Positions 17,690 to 27,354 of a stretch of DNA of 64,000 nucleotides are shown one piece after another. The DNA comes from Phocaeicola sp. (GTDB lineage: Bacteria > Bacteroidota > Bacteroidia > Bacteroidales > Bacteroidaceae). Location: positions 1 through 64,000 of the forward strand of contig JALEQJ010000006.1 of the NCBI GenBank assembly GCA_022764505.1. Direction: 5' to 3'. Within the stretch, counting starts at the first letter, position 1. Every line of letters begins with the position of its first letter. The translations under genes and the position numbers were made by a program. Below the pieces are notes generated by a model. The model had not been told where the DNA came from and searched no databases. It saw only the letters and a list, made by a program, of their open reading frames with translations.

Positions 17690-18274
17690 ATGGTAGTACA
17701 CTCAGAAGATTATAAAGCAGAAACACATAGGAGAGGTAGGATAGAGGTGATTTGTGGTTCTATGTTCTCTGGTAAGACAGAAGAACTAATACGTAGATTG
17801 AAGCGCGCTTCTTTTGCCAGGCAGAAAGTAGAGATTTTCAAGCCTGCCATAGATACTCGTTATTCTGATAGTGAAGTGGTTTCTCACGACAAGAATGCTA
17901 TTGCTTCTACACCGGTGGAAACTTCTGCATCTATTTTATTGATGAGTGCAGGGATAGATGTAGTAGGAATAGACGAAGCTCAATTTTTTGACGAAGGTTT
18001 GGTAAACGTTTGCAATCAATTGGCAGCGAATGGGATACGAGTTATTATTGCAGGATTAGATATGGATTTCAAGGGATTGCCTTTCGGTCCTATGCCTGCC
18101 CTCTGTGCAGTAGCAGACGATGTAAGCAAGGTACACGCTATATGTGTAGAATGTGGAGATTTGGCTTATGTATCTCATCGCATTGTAGATGGAGAAAACA
18201 GAGTATTGTTGGGTGAAAAAGCAGAATACGAACCGCTTTGCAGGCATTGTTATCTTAAAAAGCAAAATAAATAG
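17690..18274 (+). CDS. tdk: Thymidine kinase
   Basis: The 194-residue type II thymidine kinase phosphorylates thymidine for salvage. It has the P-loop [14 protein letters not shown] (about residues 24-37), the Walker B DEAQFFDE motif, the lasso segment [15 protein letters not shown] and the zinc cysteines CVECG and CRHC. The first about 17 residues precede the conserved [16 protein letters not shown] and could be extra. The AI-2E family gene follows after 18 bases. Confidence 0.96.
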   Translation: MVVHSEDYKAETHRRGRIEVICGSMFSGKTEELIRRLKRASFARQKVEIFKPAIDTRYSDSEVVSHDKNAIASTPVETSASILLMSAGIDVVGIDEAQFFDEGLVNVCNQLAANGIRVIIAGLDMDFKGLPFGPMPALCAVADDVSKVHAICVECGDLAYVSHRIVDGENRVLLGEKAEYEPLCRHCYLKKQNK

Positions 18275-18292
18275 TATTATAATAAGGAGTAT

Positions 18293-19471
18293 ATGCCGAT
18301 ATTGAATCAAAAGAAAATCACTTTCGATAGTTTTATACGTGGTATATTGGCTATCTTATTATTGGTAGGTATACTTATGCTTGTCAATAAGCTGGGTAAT
18401 GTACTTTTGCCTTTCTTTTTGGCTTGGTTTGTCGCTTATTTGGTGTATCCTATCGTCTTATTCTTCCAGCAGACCTTACATTTTAGAAGTCGCATTCTAT
18501 CTATTATAGCTACTATGATGTTCTTAATGGTAATCTTGGGATTGGCTATATGGATTCTTTTTCCTCCTGTCGTTTCAGAGTTACTGCGTTTGAAAAATAT
18601 AGTAGAGGCTTATTTATTGCAAGGAGAAAATGGAACTGCACTTTCGGAAGTACTCAATAATATATTGTTGAAGTATTTAGATGCAGGGTGGTTACAAAAT
18701 CTCATCAATGCAGAGAACTTGTTTCAGGCAATTCAGATTATAACTCCTAAAATCAGTGCCATTATAAGCACCTCTTTTGATTTAGTGGTAATGTTGTTTA
18801 CTGCGTTCGTAACCTTATTATACTTCATTTTCATACTTTTGGACTATGAACGGATAGGGAATAACTGGATTACTTTATTACCAAAGAAATATCGGCCTGT
18901 AGCCTTAAAGCTTACTACAGATGTAGTAGAGGGTATGAATCGTTATTTCCGTGGACAAGCATTGATCGCTACCTGTGTAGGTGTTCTCTTTAGTATAGGT
19001 TTTCTTATGATAGACTTTCCTTTGGCGATAGTGTTGGGGTTGTTTATCGGTTTGCTCAATATGGTTCCTTATTTACAAATCATAGGTTTTATTCCTACCA
19101 TCTTATTAGCTTTATTGAAGAGTGTAGAGACCGGAACTAACTTTTGGGGTATATTAGGTTTAGCACTTTTGGTATTTGCTGTAGTGCAAATCATACAAGA
19201 TGCCTATCTGACTCCACGCATTATGGGAAAAGTAACAGGGCTAAATCCTGCCGTTATTTTGCTATCACTGTCTATTTGGGGATCTTTAATGGGATTTTTA
19301 GGTATGATTATAGCATTACCGGCTACTACCTTGTTGCTCTCTTACTATAAACATTACATTCACAGGAAAAATCTTTATGATGAGTATTTGGAACGTAATC
19401 TGAAGTCAAAGAATACAGGGGTAAAAGAGCCTTATCCGAATGAAGTTTTTCAAGAAAATGCTAAAAAATGA
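18293..19471 (+). CDS. AI-2E family transporter (PerM/TqsA-like permease)
   Basis: The 392-residue membrane protein has about seven to eight hydrophobic helices. Conserved family features include FFLAWFVAYLVYP near the N-terminus and the GLLNMVPYLQIIGFIPTILLALL and PRIMGKVTGLNPAVILLSLSIWG regions near the C-terminus. Family members export autoinducer-2 or act as sodium/proton antiporters or channels; which applies here cannot be told. It probably shares a transcript with tdk. Confidence 0.9.
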   Translation: MPILNQKKITFDSFIRGILAILLLVGILMLVNKLGNVLLPFFLAWFVAYLVYPIVLFFQQTLHFRSRILSIIATMMFLMVILGLAIWILFPPVVSELLRLKNIVEAYLLQGENGTALSEVLNNILLKYLDAGWLQNLINAENLFQAIQIITPKISAIISTSFDLVVMLFTAFVTLLYFIFILLDYERIGNNWITLLPKKYRPVALKLTTDVVEGMNRYFRGQALIATCVGVLFSIGFLMIDFPLAIVLGLFIGLLNMVPYLQIIGFIPTILLALLKSVETGTNFWGILGLALLVFAVVQIIQDAYLTPRIMGKVTGLNPAVILLSLSIWGSLMGFLGMIIALPATTLLLSYYKHYIHRKNLYDEYLERNLKSKNTGVKEPYPNEVFQENAKK

Positions 19472-19533
19472 AAAATAGACACTTGAAATAATCGTTTTTT
19501 ACTGAAAAAGGTTTCAAATCTATTTTTAACGCA

Positions 19534-19541
19534 TACCTTTG
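19534..19541 (+). promoter_or_regulatory. -7 promoter box for the OmpA gene
   Basis: TACCTTTG matches TAnnTTTG; GTTT lies at the -33 position. The ATG is 90 bases downstream, so the mRNA has a leader of roughly 80 bases that is A-rich before the start, as is common for strongly expressed Bacteroidetes genes. Confidence 0.55.
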
Positions 19542-19631
19542 TACACAAATAGATTTAGCTAAAATATAGTCTAAATAGACATAAAAGCGTAAAACAACAC
19601 ATTTATACAATTTCAATCAAAAAAAATCGCA

Positions 19632-20912
19632 ATGCAAAAAGGATTTTTATTATGTGGGCTATTGTTTGGTTCAATAGCTATGCAAGCACAAACTGTAATC
19701 AGACAAGACACTTTAGAATCTCAAGCAGTAGAGGTGCAAAAAGAAAAGTATGTAGAAGCTCGTAAGAATTGGTTCGTAGGGGCTGGTATTGGTGGTCATA
19801 TCCATTTTTCGGATCATGACAAGCAAATGAAATTAGGAGATCGTATAACTCCAAAGTTTGAGTTCTTTGTAGGTAAGTGGTTCAATCCTTATCTTGGTTT
19901 CCGTTTGGGTATTTCAGGAGGAACTTTGAAAGGTTTAGCTGGCTGGGATGATCACAAATCACCAAACTGGAATGTAAATTGGCATAATTACAATGGTTTC
20001 ATTACAGGAGCGGTTCGTGGAACAGAACCAGGTTCTGTAATCGGTGGAACTGTTTATGATAAACCGGGACATTCATACTCTCTCTACAGAACAAAGATTA
20101 AGTATATGCACGTACCATTGGATTTCATGGTGAACCTATCCAATATACTTGCAGGAAACAATCCTGATCGTTTCTATTCTTTCATTCCTTATGTAGGTCT
20201 TGGTTATGCTTTCACTCTGAATCAAAGTATTGATAAAAAATCTTCTAACAGCTTTACCGGAAATATCGGTATCTTGAATGAATTCCGTTTGAGCCGTAGA
20301 TTGTCTTTGTACTTGGATCTGCGTGGAACTTTAATCAGCGACAAGTTTGACCAACAAATCGGTGGTAGATTGGATGGTATACCGGCAGCATCATTAGGTT
20401 TGACTTATGTAATGAACAGAAAAGACAATGTACGTATCGTATATGTACCTACCGTTCAAATCGTAGAAAAACCGGTAGAAAAAATTGTAGAAGTAGAAAA
20501 GAGAGTAGAAATAGAAAAAGACTGCGAACCTTTGTATTTGCTCTTGGCTAACGTAACTTTCGACTTTGATAAATACAATATCAATGCTAAGTCTGCAGCA
20601 ATCTTGGATCAAGCAGCAGAATTGTTGAAGAAAATGCCGGAACGTCGTTTCTTGATCTCGGGTTCTACAGATATTTTAGGAGATGGCAAGTATAATGAAG
20701 CTCTTTCTGCTCGTCGTGCTGCAGCTGTAGTACAAGGATTGGAAGATAGAGGAGTTCCTACCAATATGTTGAAATCTCGTGGTTTAGGTAATAGAGTAGC
20801 TACACTTCCTGCTTCTGCAAGTGAAAGTGCACGTGAAGGAGACCGTAAGGTAACAATAGAGCTTATCTCAAATATGGAGTACTGGAATGAACTTCCTAAG
20901 AAAAGCTATTAA
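19632..20912 (+). CDS. OmpA family outer membrane protein
   Basis: The 426-residue protein has a signal peptide (about 1-20), an N-terminal outer membrane barrel of about 250 residues, and a short repetitive VEKPVEKIVEVEK-type linker. A C-terminal OmpA peptidoglycan-binding domain (about 305-420) has FDFDKYNINAKS and the LSARRAAAV helix. It likely tethers the outer membrane to the cell wall and may be an abundant envelope protein. A long hairpin follows the stop. Confidence 0.94.
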   Translation: MQKGFLLCGLLFGSIAMQAQTVIRQDTLESQAVEVQKEKYVEARKNWFVGAGIGGHIHFSDHDKQMKLGDRITPKFEFFVGKWFNPYLGFRLGISGGTLKGLAGWDDHKSPNWNVNWHNYNGFITGAVRGTEPGSVIGGTVYDKPGHSYSLYRTKIKYMHVPLDFMVNLSNILAGNNPDRFYSFIPYVGLGYAFTLNQSIDKKSSNSFTGNIGILNEFRLSRRLSLYLDLRGTLISDKFDQQIGGRLDGIPAASLGLTYVMNRKDNVRIVYVPTVQIVEKPVEKIVEVEKRVEIEKDCEPLYLLLANVTFDFDKYNINAKSAAILDQAAELLKKMPERRFLISGSTDILGDGKYNEALSARRAAAVVQGLEDRGVPTNMLKSRGLGNRVATLPASASESAREGDRKVTIELISNMEYWNELPKKSY

Positions 20913-20957
20913 GAATCTATAGGAGAAAATAGACACTTCGATTTTTAATCCAATGTA

Positions 20958-21006
20958 TAAGAGATACCTATAAGGGAGAAAATTCCTTTGTAGGCATCTC
21001 TTTGCA
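20958..21006 (+). terminator. Terminator after the OmpA gene
   Basis: An imperfect long stem pairs AGAGATaCCTAtAAGG with CCTTTGTAGGcATCTCT around a short A/T-rich loop, then TTTGC. It separates the OmpA gene from the polysaccharide operon. Confidence 0.65.
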
Positions 21007-21023
21007 TATAATAACCTTTCTAC

Positions 21024-21980
21024 ATGAAACTATCAGATCTACAAGTTTCTTCAGTATCCGGCTGTGTGCCTGTGGTAATAGCTTTTACACCCAATTATTT
21101 TATACCGGCTATCACTTGTTTATTTTCTATGCTGAAGTCTGATACTTCCCAAGCGAAGTATCATGTGATATGTTTACTCACAGAACCTCTGCCGGAAAAT
21201 CAGGTGCAATTATTGCATTCTTTGGATCCGCATCAAAGAATGATTTATTCTTTTGTTCAGCTTCCTACAGAAATGGAAGGTATTTATGTAGATGCACGTT
21301 ATACTATAGCAGCCTCTTTTAGATTATTACTACCGGAACTGTTGAATGAGTATGATAAAGTGATCTATACAGATTGCGATGTGATAATAAGAAACGACTT
21401 ATCGGAGCTATATTATAATACAGACTTGGAGGAAAATTATTTGGGAGCTATTTATGAGTCACCATTGGAGTTTCAACGTTCTTATATAGAAAGTATAGGG
21501 TGTACTCTCGGTAAATACTTCAATTCAGGCTTTTTACTTATGAATCTCAAAAAAATGAGAGAAGACAGAATTTCAGAACGTCTTATAGAAGCTCTGAAAG
21601 TAGAGTACCTACAATTCCCGGATCAAGACGTACTCAATATGATTTGCAAAAATGCGATTCTCCCTCTTGCGCCTTGGTACAATAGTATACGTACTTTTTT
21701 CTTGCCACAATATAAGTCGGAGTTTCTAAAAATATATACTCTTGCAGACTGGGACAGAGTACAAAAGAGTGGAACTATACACTACACAGGTGCTAAGCCT
21801 TGGAATGCACACACTGTAGAGTTTAATATTTGGTGGGATTATTATAAAAAATTGCCGGTACCAATAAAAGAAGGCTTCCCCGTTAATAAGAAACTGTATT
21901 TCTTGTCTGTATTATATGATTTGCCCTTTGGGAAGAGCTTTATTTCACTTTTGAGAACTATAGTACGCAAATTAAAATGA
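21024..21980 (+). CDS. Glycosyltransferase family 8
   Basis: The 318-residue protein is a GT-A retaining glycosyltransferase. The DxD metal/nucleotide-sugar motif appears as YTDCDVIIRNDLSELY and is followed by FNSGFLLMNLKKMRE, the hallmark GT8 segment. A late HYTGAKPWN segment carries the second metal-binding histidine. Members use UDP-glucose or UDP-galactose, as in LPS core synthesis. It opens the polysaccharide operon and overlaps the next gene by 4 bases (ATGA). Confidence 0.94.
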   Translation: MKLSDLQVSSVSGCVPVVIAFTPNYFIPAITCLFSMLKSDTSQAKYHVICLLTEPLPENQVQLLHSLDPHQRMIYSFVQLPTEMEGIYVDARYTIAASFRLLLPELLNEYDKVIYTDCDVIIRNDLSELYYNTDLEENYLGAIYESPLEFQRSYIESIGCTLGKYFNSGFLLMNLKKMREDRISERLIEALKVEYLQFPDQDVLNMICKNAILPLAPWYNSIRTFFLPQYKSEFLKIYTLADWDRVQKSGTIHYTGAKPWNAHTVEFNIWWDYYKKLPVPIKEGFPVNKKLYFLSVLYDLPFGKSFISLLRTIVRKLK

Positions 21981-22873
21981 AACACGCATATCTTATATTA
22001 GCTCATGCTGAATTTGAAGTACTACGCTTATTAGTTGCCCTCTTGGACAATGAGAAAAATGATATTTATATACATTTTGATAAGAAAGTAAAAGAACCTC
22101 CTCGTATCAATACGGTTTACTCAAACGTATATCCAATAGAGAAGCGCATAGATGTTCGTTGGGCAGATGTAAGTATGATAGAGGCAGAGTATGCACTTTT
22201 TGAAGCTGCATACCATAACGGTAATTATGATTATTTTCATTTGCTATCTGGTGTAGACCTACCTTTGAAGCCAATATCTGAGATAGATTATTTTTTTACG
22301 CTTCATGCGGGGAAAGAATTTATTGGATTCCATCAGGAAGATATTACAGAAGAATTGAATAGAAGACTGCAACGTTTTCATCTTTTCCCAAAAACTTTTA
22401 GAGAAAGAACGGGAATAGTTATATTCTTGAAACGGCTCATTCGTTTTTCTTTCTTAAATTTGCAGAAATATATAGGATATAAACGACACAAAAATAAGGT
22501 TTTTCAAAAAGGAACACAGTGGGTAAGTTTAACAAACAATTTTGTAGCTTATTTACTCTCTATCAAAGAAGAGCAACTTTCTCTTTATCAGAACACATTT
22601 TGTGCAGATGAGAGTTTCGTACAAACGATTTGTTGGAATACTCCTTTCAGAGAACATATTTATAATGCACATCACGAAGGGTTAGGTTGTATGCGAGCAA
22701 TAAATTGGGTAAATGGTGAAATTAAGAACTATACTTCTCAAGAGGTAGAAAAGCTTTTGGACACTCCTTATCTTTGGGGACGTAAGTTTACATCTCAGAA
22801 CATAGAGGACTGGAAACAGATAAAAGAAAGAATAAGCACTATGTGCCATGAAAGAATTGACACCACAAAATAG
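21977..22873 (+). CDS. Beta-1,6-N-acetylglucosaminyltransferase-like (GT14 family)
   Basis: The 298-residue protein resembles the core-2/I-branching family. It opens KHAYLILAHAEFE, then has IYIHFDKK, the YFHLLSGVDLPLKP motif, GTQWVSLTNNFVAYLL and the acidic CADESFVQTI segment expected to carry the catalytic glutamate. Bacterial members add sugars to capsule or LPS; the donor here is not certain. It is translationally coupled to the GT8 gene and overlaps the next acyltransferase by 26 bases. Confidence 0.92.
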   Translation: MKHAYLILAHAEFEVLRLLVALLDNEKNDIYIHFDKKVKEPPRINTVYSNVYPIEKRIDVRWADVSMIEAEYALFEAAYHNGNYDYFHLLSGVDLPLKPISEIDYFFTLHAGKEFIGFHQEDITEELNRRLQRFHLFPKTFRERTGIVIFLKRLIRFSFLNLQKYIGYKRHKNKVFQKGTQWVSLTNNFVAYLLSIKEEQLSLYQNTFCADESFVQTICWNTPFREHIYNAHHEGLGCMRAINWVNGEIKNYTSQEVEKLLDTPYLWGRKFTSQNIEDWKQIKERISTMCHERIDTTK

Positions 22874-23921
22874 ACAATCCATACTATTTGATGCCGTACG
22901 CTTTCCATTGATTTATTTGGTACTGATCATACACGTGCTTCCACCGGATCTAAAAGTTTTAGAGTGGACATTTACAGATATGAACCTTTATACATGGATA
23001 TCGGAAGGTATTTCTCACAATTATGGTCGTATGGCGGTACCTACATTCTTTGTTATTTCCGGATATTTTTTCTTTTTCAAGTTGAAAGACTGGACTTTTG
23101 ATTTTTATTCAAATCAATTGAGGAAGAGAGTAAAGACATTGCTTGTTCCTTTTTTACTATGGAATACTTTATTGATAGGAGTAACTTTGGCAGTTTTTTA
23201 TAGCTTAGAATTTCTGGGAATACAACATAATAACACATTAGAGCTCTTTGATGAATACAACTTTTTTGAGTTACAATGGATGCCGATAGATTTACCTTTA
23301 TGGTATGTAAGAGATTTAATGTGTATGGTGCTACTTTCTCCTGTATTTTATTTCTTTTTCAAGTATTTACGTATGATAGGCGTATTGCTGATTACACTGT
23401 TTTATTTATCAATATGGGAGTCTGAGATACCGGGTTTCAGTTCTACCGCTATTTATTTCTTTGGCATAGGCGCCTATTGGGGGATAGAAAAGAAGAGTGT
23501 CTTACAAGAGTTGAAAGCACTGAAATGGTTCTCTTATATTCTTACACCTGTATTATTGTTGGTAGCTACTTATTACAATGGTATTGAACCCTACCATGAA
23601 TATGTGATACGTCCTTGTATTATTTTTTCTATAGTGTCTTTCTTGTTTATTATGGATAGCCTTTTGGAAAATGATTTTGTAAGACAATGGTGTATTAGAT
23701 TATCTCCAATGGTCTTTTTTGTTTTGGCAATTCATGAATTCTATATCAAGAATTGGTTGAAAGGAGCTTTTTACCGTACTCCTTTAGGAAATTCAGGTTG
23801 GGGAATGCTTCTTGGTTATATACTAATGCCTCTTTTGGCTTGGTTGATTTGTGTCGGAATTTATAAGGTTTGGATAAAAATCTCTCCTCGCACACTCGCC
23901 ATTTTAACAGGGGATAGGTAA
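22848..23921 (+). CDS. Acyltransferase 3 family membrane protein
   Basis: The 357-residue multi-spanning protein carries the acyltransferase 3 pattern: a basic/aromatic N-terminus, LIYLVLIIHVL with the predicted catalytic histidine, then GRMAVPTFFVISGYFFF. Within the operon it probably O-acylates a sugar of the repeat unit at the inner membrane. The start overlaps the preceding gene by 26 bases in another frame, which argues for coupling. Confidence 0.9.
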   Translation: MKELTPQNRQSILFDAVRFPLIYLVLIIHVLPPDLKVLEWTFTDMNLYTWISEGISHNYGRMAVPTFFVISGYFFFFKLKDWTFDFYSNQLRKRVKTLLVPFLLWNTLLIGVTLAVFYSLEFLGIQHNNTLELFDEYNFFELQWMPIDLPLWYVRDLMCMVLLSPVFYFFFKYLRMIGVLLITLFYLSIWESEIPGFSSTAIYFFGIGAYWGIEKKSVLQELKALKWFSYILTPVLLLVATYYNGIEPYHEYVIRPCIIFSIVSFLFIMDSLLENDFVRQWCIRLSPMVFFVLAIHEFYIKNWLKGAFYRTPLGNSGWGMLLGYILMPLLAWLICVGIYKVWIKISPRTLAILTGDR

Positions 23922-23930
23922 TGTTTTGCT

Positions 23931-24917
23931 ATGGATAAAGTTGTATCAATCATAATTCCTATGTACAATGTAGGAGCTTATATAGAAGCTTGCCTACAAA
24001 GTCTTTATGCACAAACCTATCCGCACTTGGAAGTGATTTTGGTCAATGATTGTAGTGTAGATGATACAAAATATCGTATTCAGCAATTTTTGAACAGTCA
24101 TTCCTCTCAGTCTATAGACGTAAAAATTATAGATCATACAGAAAATAAAGGCGTAGCCGCTGCTCGTAACACAGGATTATCTTATGCCACAGGGGAGTAT
24201 TTGTATTATGTAGATGCAGACGATAGAATAGAATGTAATACTATAGAGACGTTGCTGCGTACAGCCATAGATACAAAGGCAGATATTGTAGGCTGTGAAT
24301 GGTTCTTGAGCTATCATAAAAATGAGCGAAGAATGGTACAACCTACTGTAAATACATCTGAGGAAGCTTTTCATCATTTTGTATCAGGAACACTTCGTTG
24401 GAATTTGTGGCTGTTTTTGGTGAAAAGAGAGTTATATACCAAGCACCAAATAGCCTTTATAGAAGGTATGAATATGGGTGAAGATATGATGGTTATGGGT
24501 AAACTTATATTGTCTGCCAATAAAGTAGTAGTAGTTCATAAACCATTGTATCACTATGTACAAACCAATAGTGCTTCTCTCACAAAAGAATCCTCAGAAA
24601 GACATAGATACCAAGTAACAAGCAATATGCGATCATTGGAAGAATTTGCTTGTACTCAAGGTAATAAAAGCGTGAATGAACAAATACAATACTTAAAACT
24701 GAGCATCAAATTGCCTCTGCTGATGAGTGATAGTAAAGAAAATTATATCACATGGTTAGAATGGTTTCCAGAAGCAAATGCTTATATTACCAAGAATAAA
24801 ACTCAAGCCTTCCGAACACGGTTAGTGCAAATATGGGCTGTCAAACGATATTTTTTCTTATTAAAACTCTACTATAGATGTGTCTTCAAATTTATCTATG
24901 GTGTTCTCTATAAATAA
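23931..24917 (+). CDS. Glycosyltransferase family 2
   Basis: The 328-residue protein has the GT2 inverting GT-A fold: VSIIIPMYNVGAYIEACLQSL at the N-terminus, VNDCSVDDT, GVAAARNTGLSYATGEYLYYVDADD with the DxD-like metal motif, and MNMGEDMMV as the likely catalytic-base region. It probably adds one sugar to a lipid-linked intermediate on the cytoplasmic face. The C-terminal 40 residues are aromatic and basic and could associate with the membrane. Confidence 0.94.
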   Translation: MDKVVSIIIPMYNVGAYIEACLQSLYAQTYPHLEVILVNDCSVDDTKYRIQQFLNSHSSQSIDVKIIDHTENKGVAAARNTGLSYATGEYLYYVDADDRIECNTIETLLRTAIDTKADIVGCEWFLSYHKNERRMVQPTVNTSEEAFHHFVSGTLRWNLWLFLVKRELYTKHQIAFIEGMNMGEDMMVMGKLILSANKVVVVHKPLYHYVQTNSASLTKESSERHRYQVTSNMRSLEEFACTQGNKSVNEQIQYLKLSIKLPLLMSDSKENYITWLEWFPEANAYITKNKTQAFRTRLVQIWAVKRYFFLLKLYYRCVFKFIYGVLYK

Positions 24918-24922
24918 CGTAT

Positions 24923-26254
24923 ATGAAAACGATACTATATATAATAATAGGAATGCTATGTAGCTTTTTCCTTTTCCCTTTTAGCTTCACATTCTTACCC
25001 TCTTTGAATATGAAGATGGTAGCTGCATCTGTGGGTGTTGTATTTTTCCTATTAGAAAATTTATCACAAGGAGGTCTATTTTTAAAGAGAGAGTTACTTA
25101 TAGCTTTGGTGTTGGCAGTTTTGTTTTCTCTCACATGTTATTTCTCGGCAGAATATAATGGTACGGGAGATTATAGTTATGCAAGCTATATATTTTCAGC
25201 ATTGACATGGTTATTTGCTGCTTATGCAGTTATTACTCTCTTGCGGAAAGTACATGGTAGAGCGAGTTTTCGGTTACTTACTTATTACTTTGTAGCAGTA
25301 TGTGTGTTCCAATGTGCTATGGCAATACTGATAGACAATGTAGCTATAGTGAAAAGTGTAGTAGATACTTATATTTTCCAAGGACAAGAATTCTTGGAAA
25401 AAGTGGATAGACTATATGGAATAGGTGCACAATTGGATTTTGGTGGGATTCGTTTTGGACTTGTTTTGGTAATGTTGACTTCTGTGGTTTGTGGTCATAA
25501 AGAGGTGCAGAAAAATAGATGGTTGATATTTTATTTACTTTTCTCTTTTGTTATCATTTTAGGATTGGGAAATATGATTTCTCGTACTACTACGGTGGGT
25601 GGTATTTTTGCTCTTCTCATTATGGCACTATCTACAGGGTTAGAGCGTCTCTTGATCAAGAGGCATATGGTAAAAACATACAACACCTTATTGCTTGTTT
25701 TGTTCGTAGTAGTTCCTATTGCAATATACTTATATAATACAAATGACTTTTTTCATGAGCAGTTTCGTTTTGCTTTTGAAGGTTTCTTTAATTGGGTAGA
25801 GAACGGAAAATGGGAAACAGGATCTACGAACAAGCTTAATGAAGAAATGTGGGTTTGGCCTACAGATATACAAACTTGGATTATAGGAACAGGAAAATTC
25901 GGATTGTTTGTCTTCTCAACAGATGTGGGGTATTGCAGATTTATTCTTTATTGTGGTCTTATAGGTTTTGGTATATTTGCTATTTTCTTAACTTACTCAC
26001 CTTTCGTCTTGTATAAGAAGTTCAAACCCTATAAATTAGCTTTCCTATCTTTTGCACTCTTAACTTTTGTGTATTGGATAAAGGTGGCTACAGATATATT
26101 CTTTATCTATGCTTTATTTTATTGGATAGAAGAAGAGGAAGAAGCCTTAGATCATATAGATGAAGAAGATTATTATGATGATGAAGGCGAAGAGATTATA
26201 GATATAGACGAAGAAGCGAATGAAGATAGTTTATTGCATAGCAGGTACCTATAA
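24923..26254 (+). CDS. O-antigen/exopolysaccharide polymerase-like membrane protein with acidic tail
   Basis: The 443-residue protein has about ten to twelve hydrophobic segments and a large polar region around residues 270-310, the layout of Wzy-type O-antigen polymerases and ligases. Family assignment rests on topology and operon context, since Wzy sequences are poorly conserved. The last about 50 residues are strikingly acidic (EEEEEALDHIDEEDYYDDEGEE) and cytoplasmic by prediction. The final 35 bases overlap the next gene in another frame. Confidence 0.72.
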   Translation: MKTILYIIIGMLCSFFLFPFSFTFLPSLNMKMVAASVGVVFFLLENLSQGGLFLKRELLIALVLAVLFSLTCYFSAEYNGTGDYSYASYIFSALTWLFAAYAVITLLRKVHGRASFRLLTYYFVAVCVFQCAMAILIDNVAIVKSVVDTYIFQGQEFLEKVDRLYGIGAQLDFGGIRFGLVLVMLTSVVCGHKEVQKNRWLIFYLLFSFVIILGLGNMISRTTTVGGIFALLIMALSTGLERLLIKRHMVKTYNTLLLVLFVVVPIAIYLYNTNDFFHEQFRFAFEGFFNWVENGKWETGSTNKLNEEMWVWPTDIQTWIIGTGKFGLFVFSTDVGYCRFILYCGLIGFGIFAIFLTYSPFVLYKKFKPYKLAFLSFALLTFVYWIKVATDIFFIYALFYWIEEEEEALDHIDEEDYYDDEGEEIIDIDEEANEDSLLHSRYL

Positions 26255-27353
26255 TTCTGGGGGAATGGAACGAGTATTGGCAAACAAAGCCAATTACTGG
26301 GTGAAACATGGTCATAATGTCTTTATTGTAACGACGGAGCAAAAGGGACGTACTCCTTTTTTTGCTTTAGATGAGCGTATAAAGTGCTATGATTTAGACA
26401 TAGGTTACGAAGATAATAATGGCTCCAATTTCCTAAAAAAACTGCTTCAATACCCTTATAAACAGTTTCTACATAAGAGAAGGTTAGCTCGTCTGCTACA
26501 TACACTAAAAGCTGATATTGTAGTGTCAATGTTTTGTAATGAAACCTCATTCCTACCTTCTATAAAAGATGGGAGCAAAAAGGTTTTGGAAATACATTTT
26601 TCAAAATTCAAGAGGCTTCAGTATGGTAGGACAGGAATCTGGAAATGGGCAGATAAATGGCGTACTTATTCAGATGAAGGAGCAGTGAAACGTTTTCATA
26701 AGTTTGTTGTGCTTACAGCAGAAGATGCTACTTATTGGGGAAATCTCTCTAATATCAGTGTGATTCCCAATGCACGCACTTTCTCTCCTATGCTAATCTC
26801 TCCACTTACAGAGAAAAAAGTGATTGCAATAGGTCGTTATAGTGAGCAAAAAGGTTTTGATAGGTTAATCCGTATTTGGGCTAAAGTCTGCGAAAAACGT
26901 TCAGATTGGCACTTAGATATAGTAGGGCATGGTGAACTGAAAGAACAACTACAAAAGCAAATCGTATCTCTTGGTATGGTGTCTCAAATTACCTTGAAAC
27001 CATCTACTAAGGACGTACAGCAAATATATGCACAGGCTTCTATTTTAGCCCTAACTTCTCGATACGAAGGTTTGCCTATGGTATTATTAGAGGCACAAGC
27101 TTTCGGACTTCCTATTGTTTCCTATGCTTGTAAATGTGGTCCACGAGATATAGTTTCTCATAGAGAGAATGGTTATTTGATAGAAGAGGATAGAGAAGAA
27201 GAATTTGTCTCTGCATTGCTATCACTGATGGACAATATAGAGATGAGAAAGAATATGGGTGAGAAAGCACTTGCAGCATCAGAACAATATGCAGAGGATA
27301 TTGTTATGCAGAGATGGGAGGATTTATTTATCAATCTATTGTCAATGAAGTAG
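26220..27353 (+). CDS. Glycosyltransferase family 4
   Basis: The 377-residue protein is a GT-B retaining glycosyltransferase. The N-terminus has GTYNSGGMERVLANKANYW, and the C-terminal domain has IGRYSEQKGFDRLI and TSRYEGLPMVLLEAQAFGLPIV, carrying the E-x7-E motif that binds the sugar nucleotide. The start at 26220 lies inside the preceding gene but is needed to include the conserved glycine-rich N-terminus. It probably extends the polysaccharide repeat unit. Confidence 0.95.
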   Translation: MKIVYCIAGTYNSGGMERVLANKANYWVKHGHNVFIVTTEQKGRTPFFALDERIKCYDLDIGYEDNNGSNFLKKLLQYPYKQFLHKRRLARLLHTLKADIVVSMFCNETSFLPSIKDGSKKVLEIHFSKFKRLQYGRTGIWKWADKWRTYSDEGAVKRFHKFVVLTAEDATYWGNLSNISVIPNARTFSPMLISPLTEKKVIAIGRYSEQKGFDRLIRIWAKVCEKRSDWHLDIVGHGELKEQLQKQIVSLGMVSQITLKPSTKDVQQIYAQASILALTSRYEGLPMVLLEAQAFGLPIVSYACKCGPRDIVSHRENGYLIEEDREEEFVSALLSLMDNIEMRKNMGEKALAASEQYAEDIVMQRWEDLFINLLSMK

Positions 27354-27354
27354 T

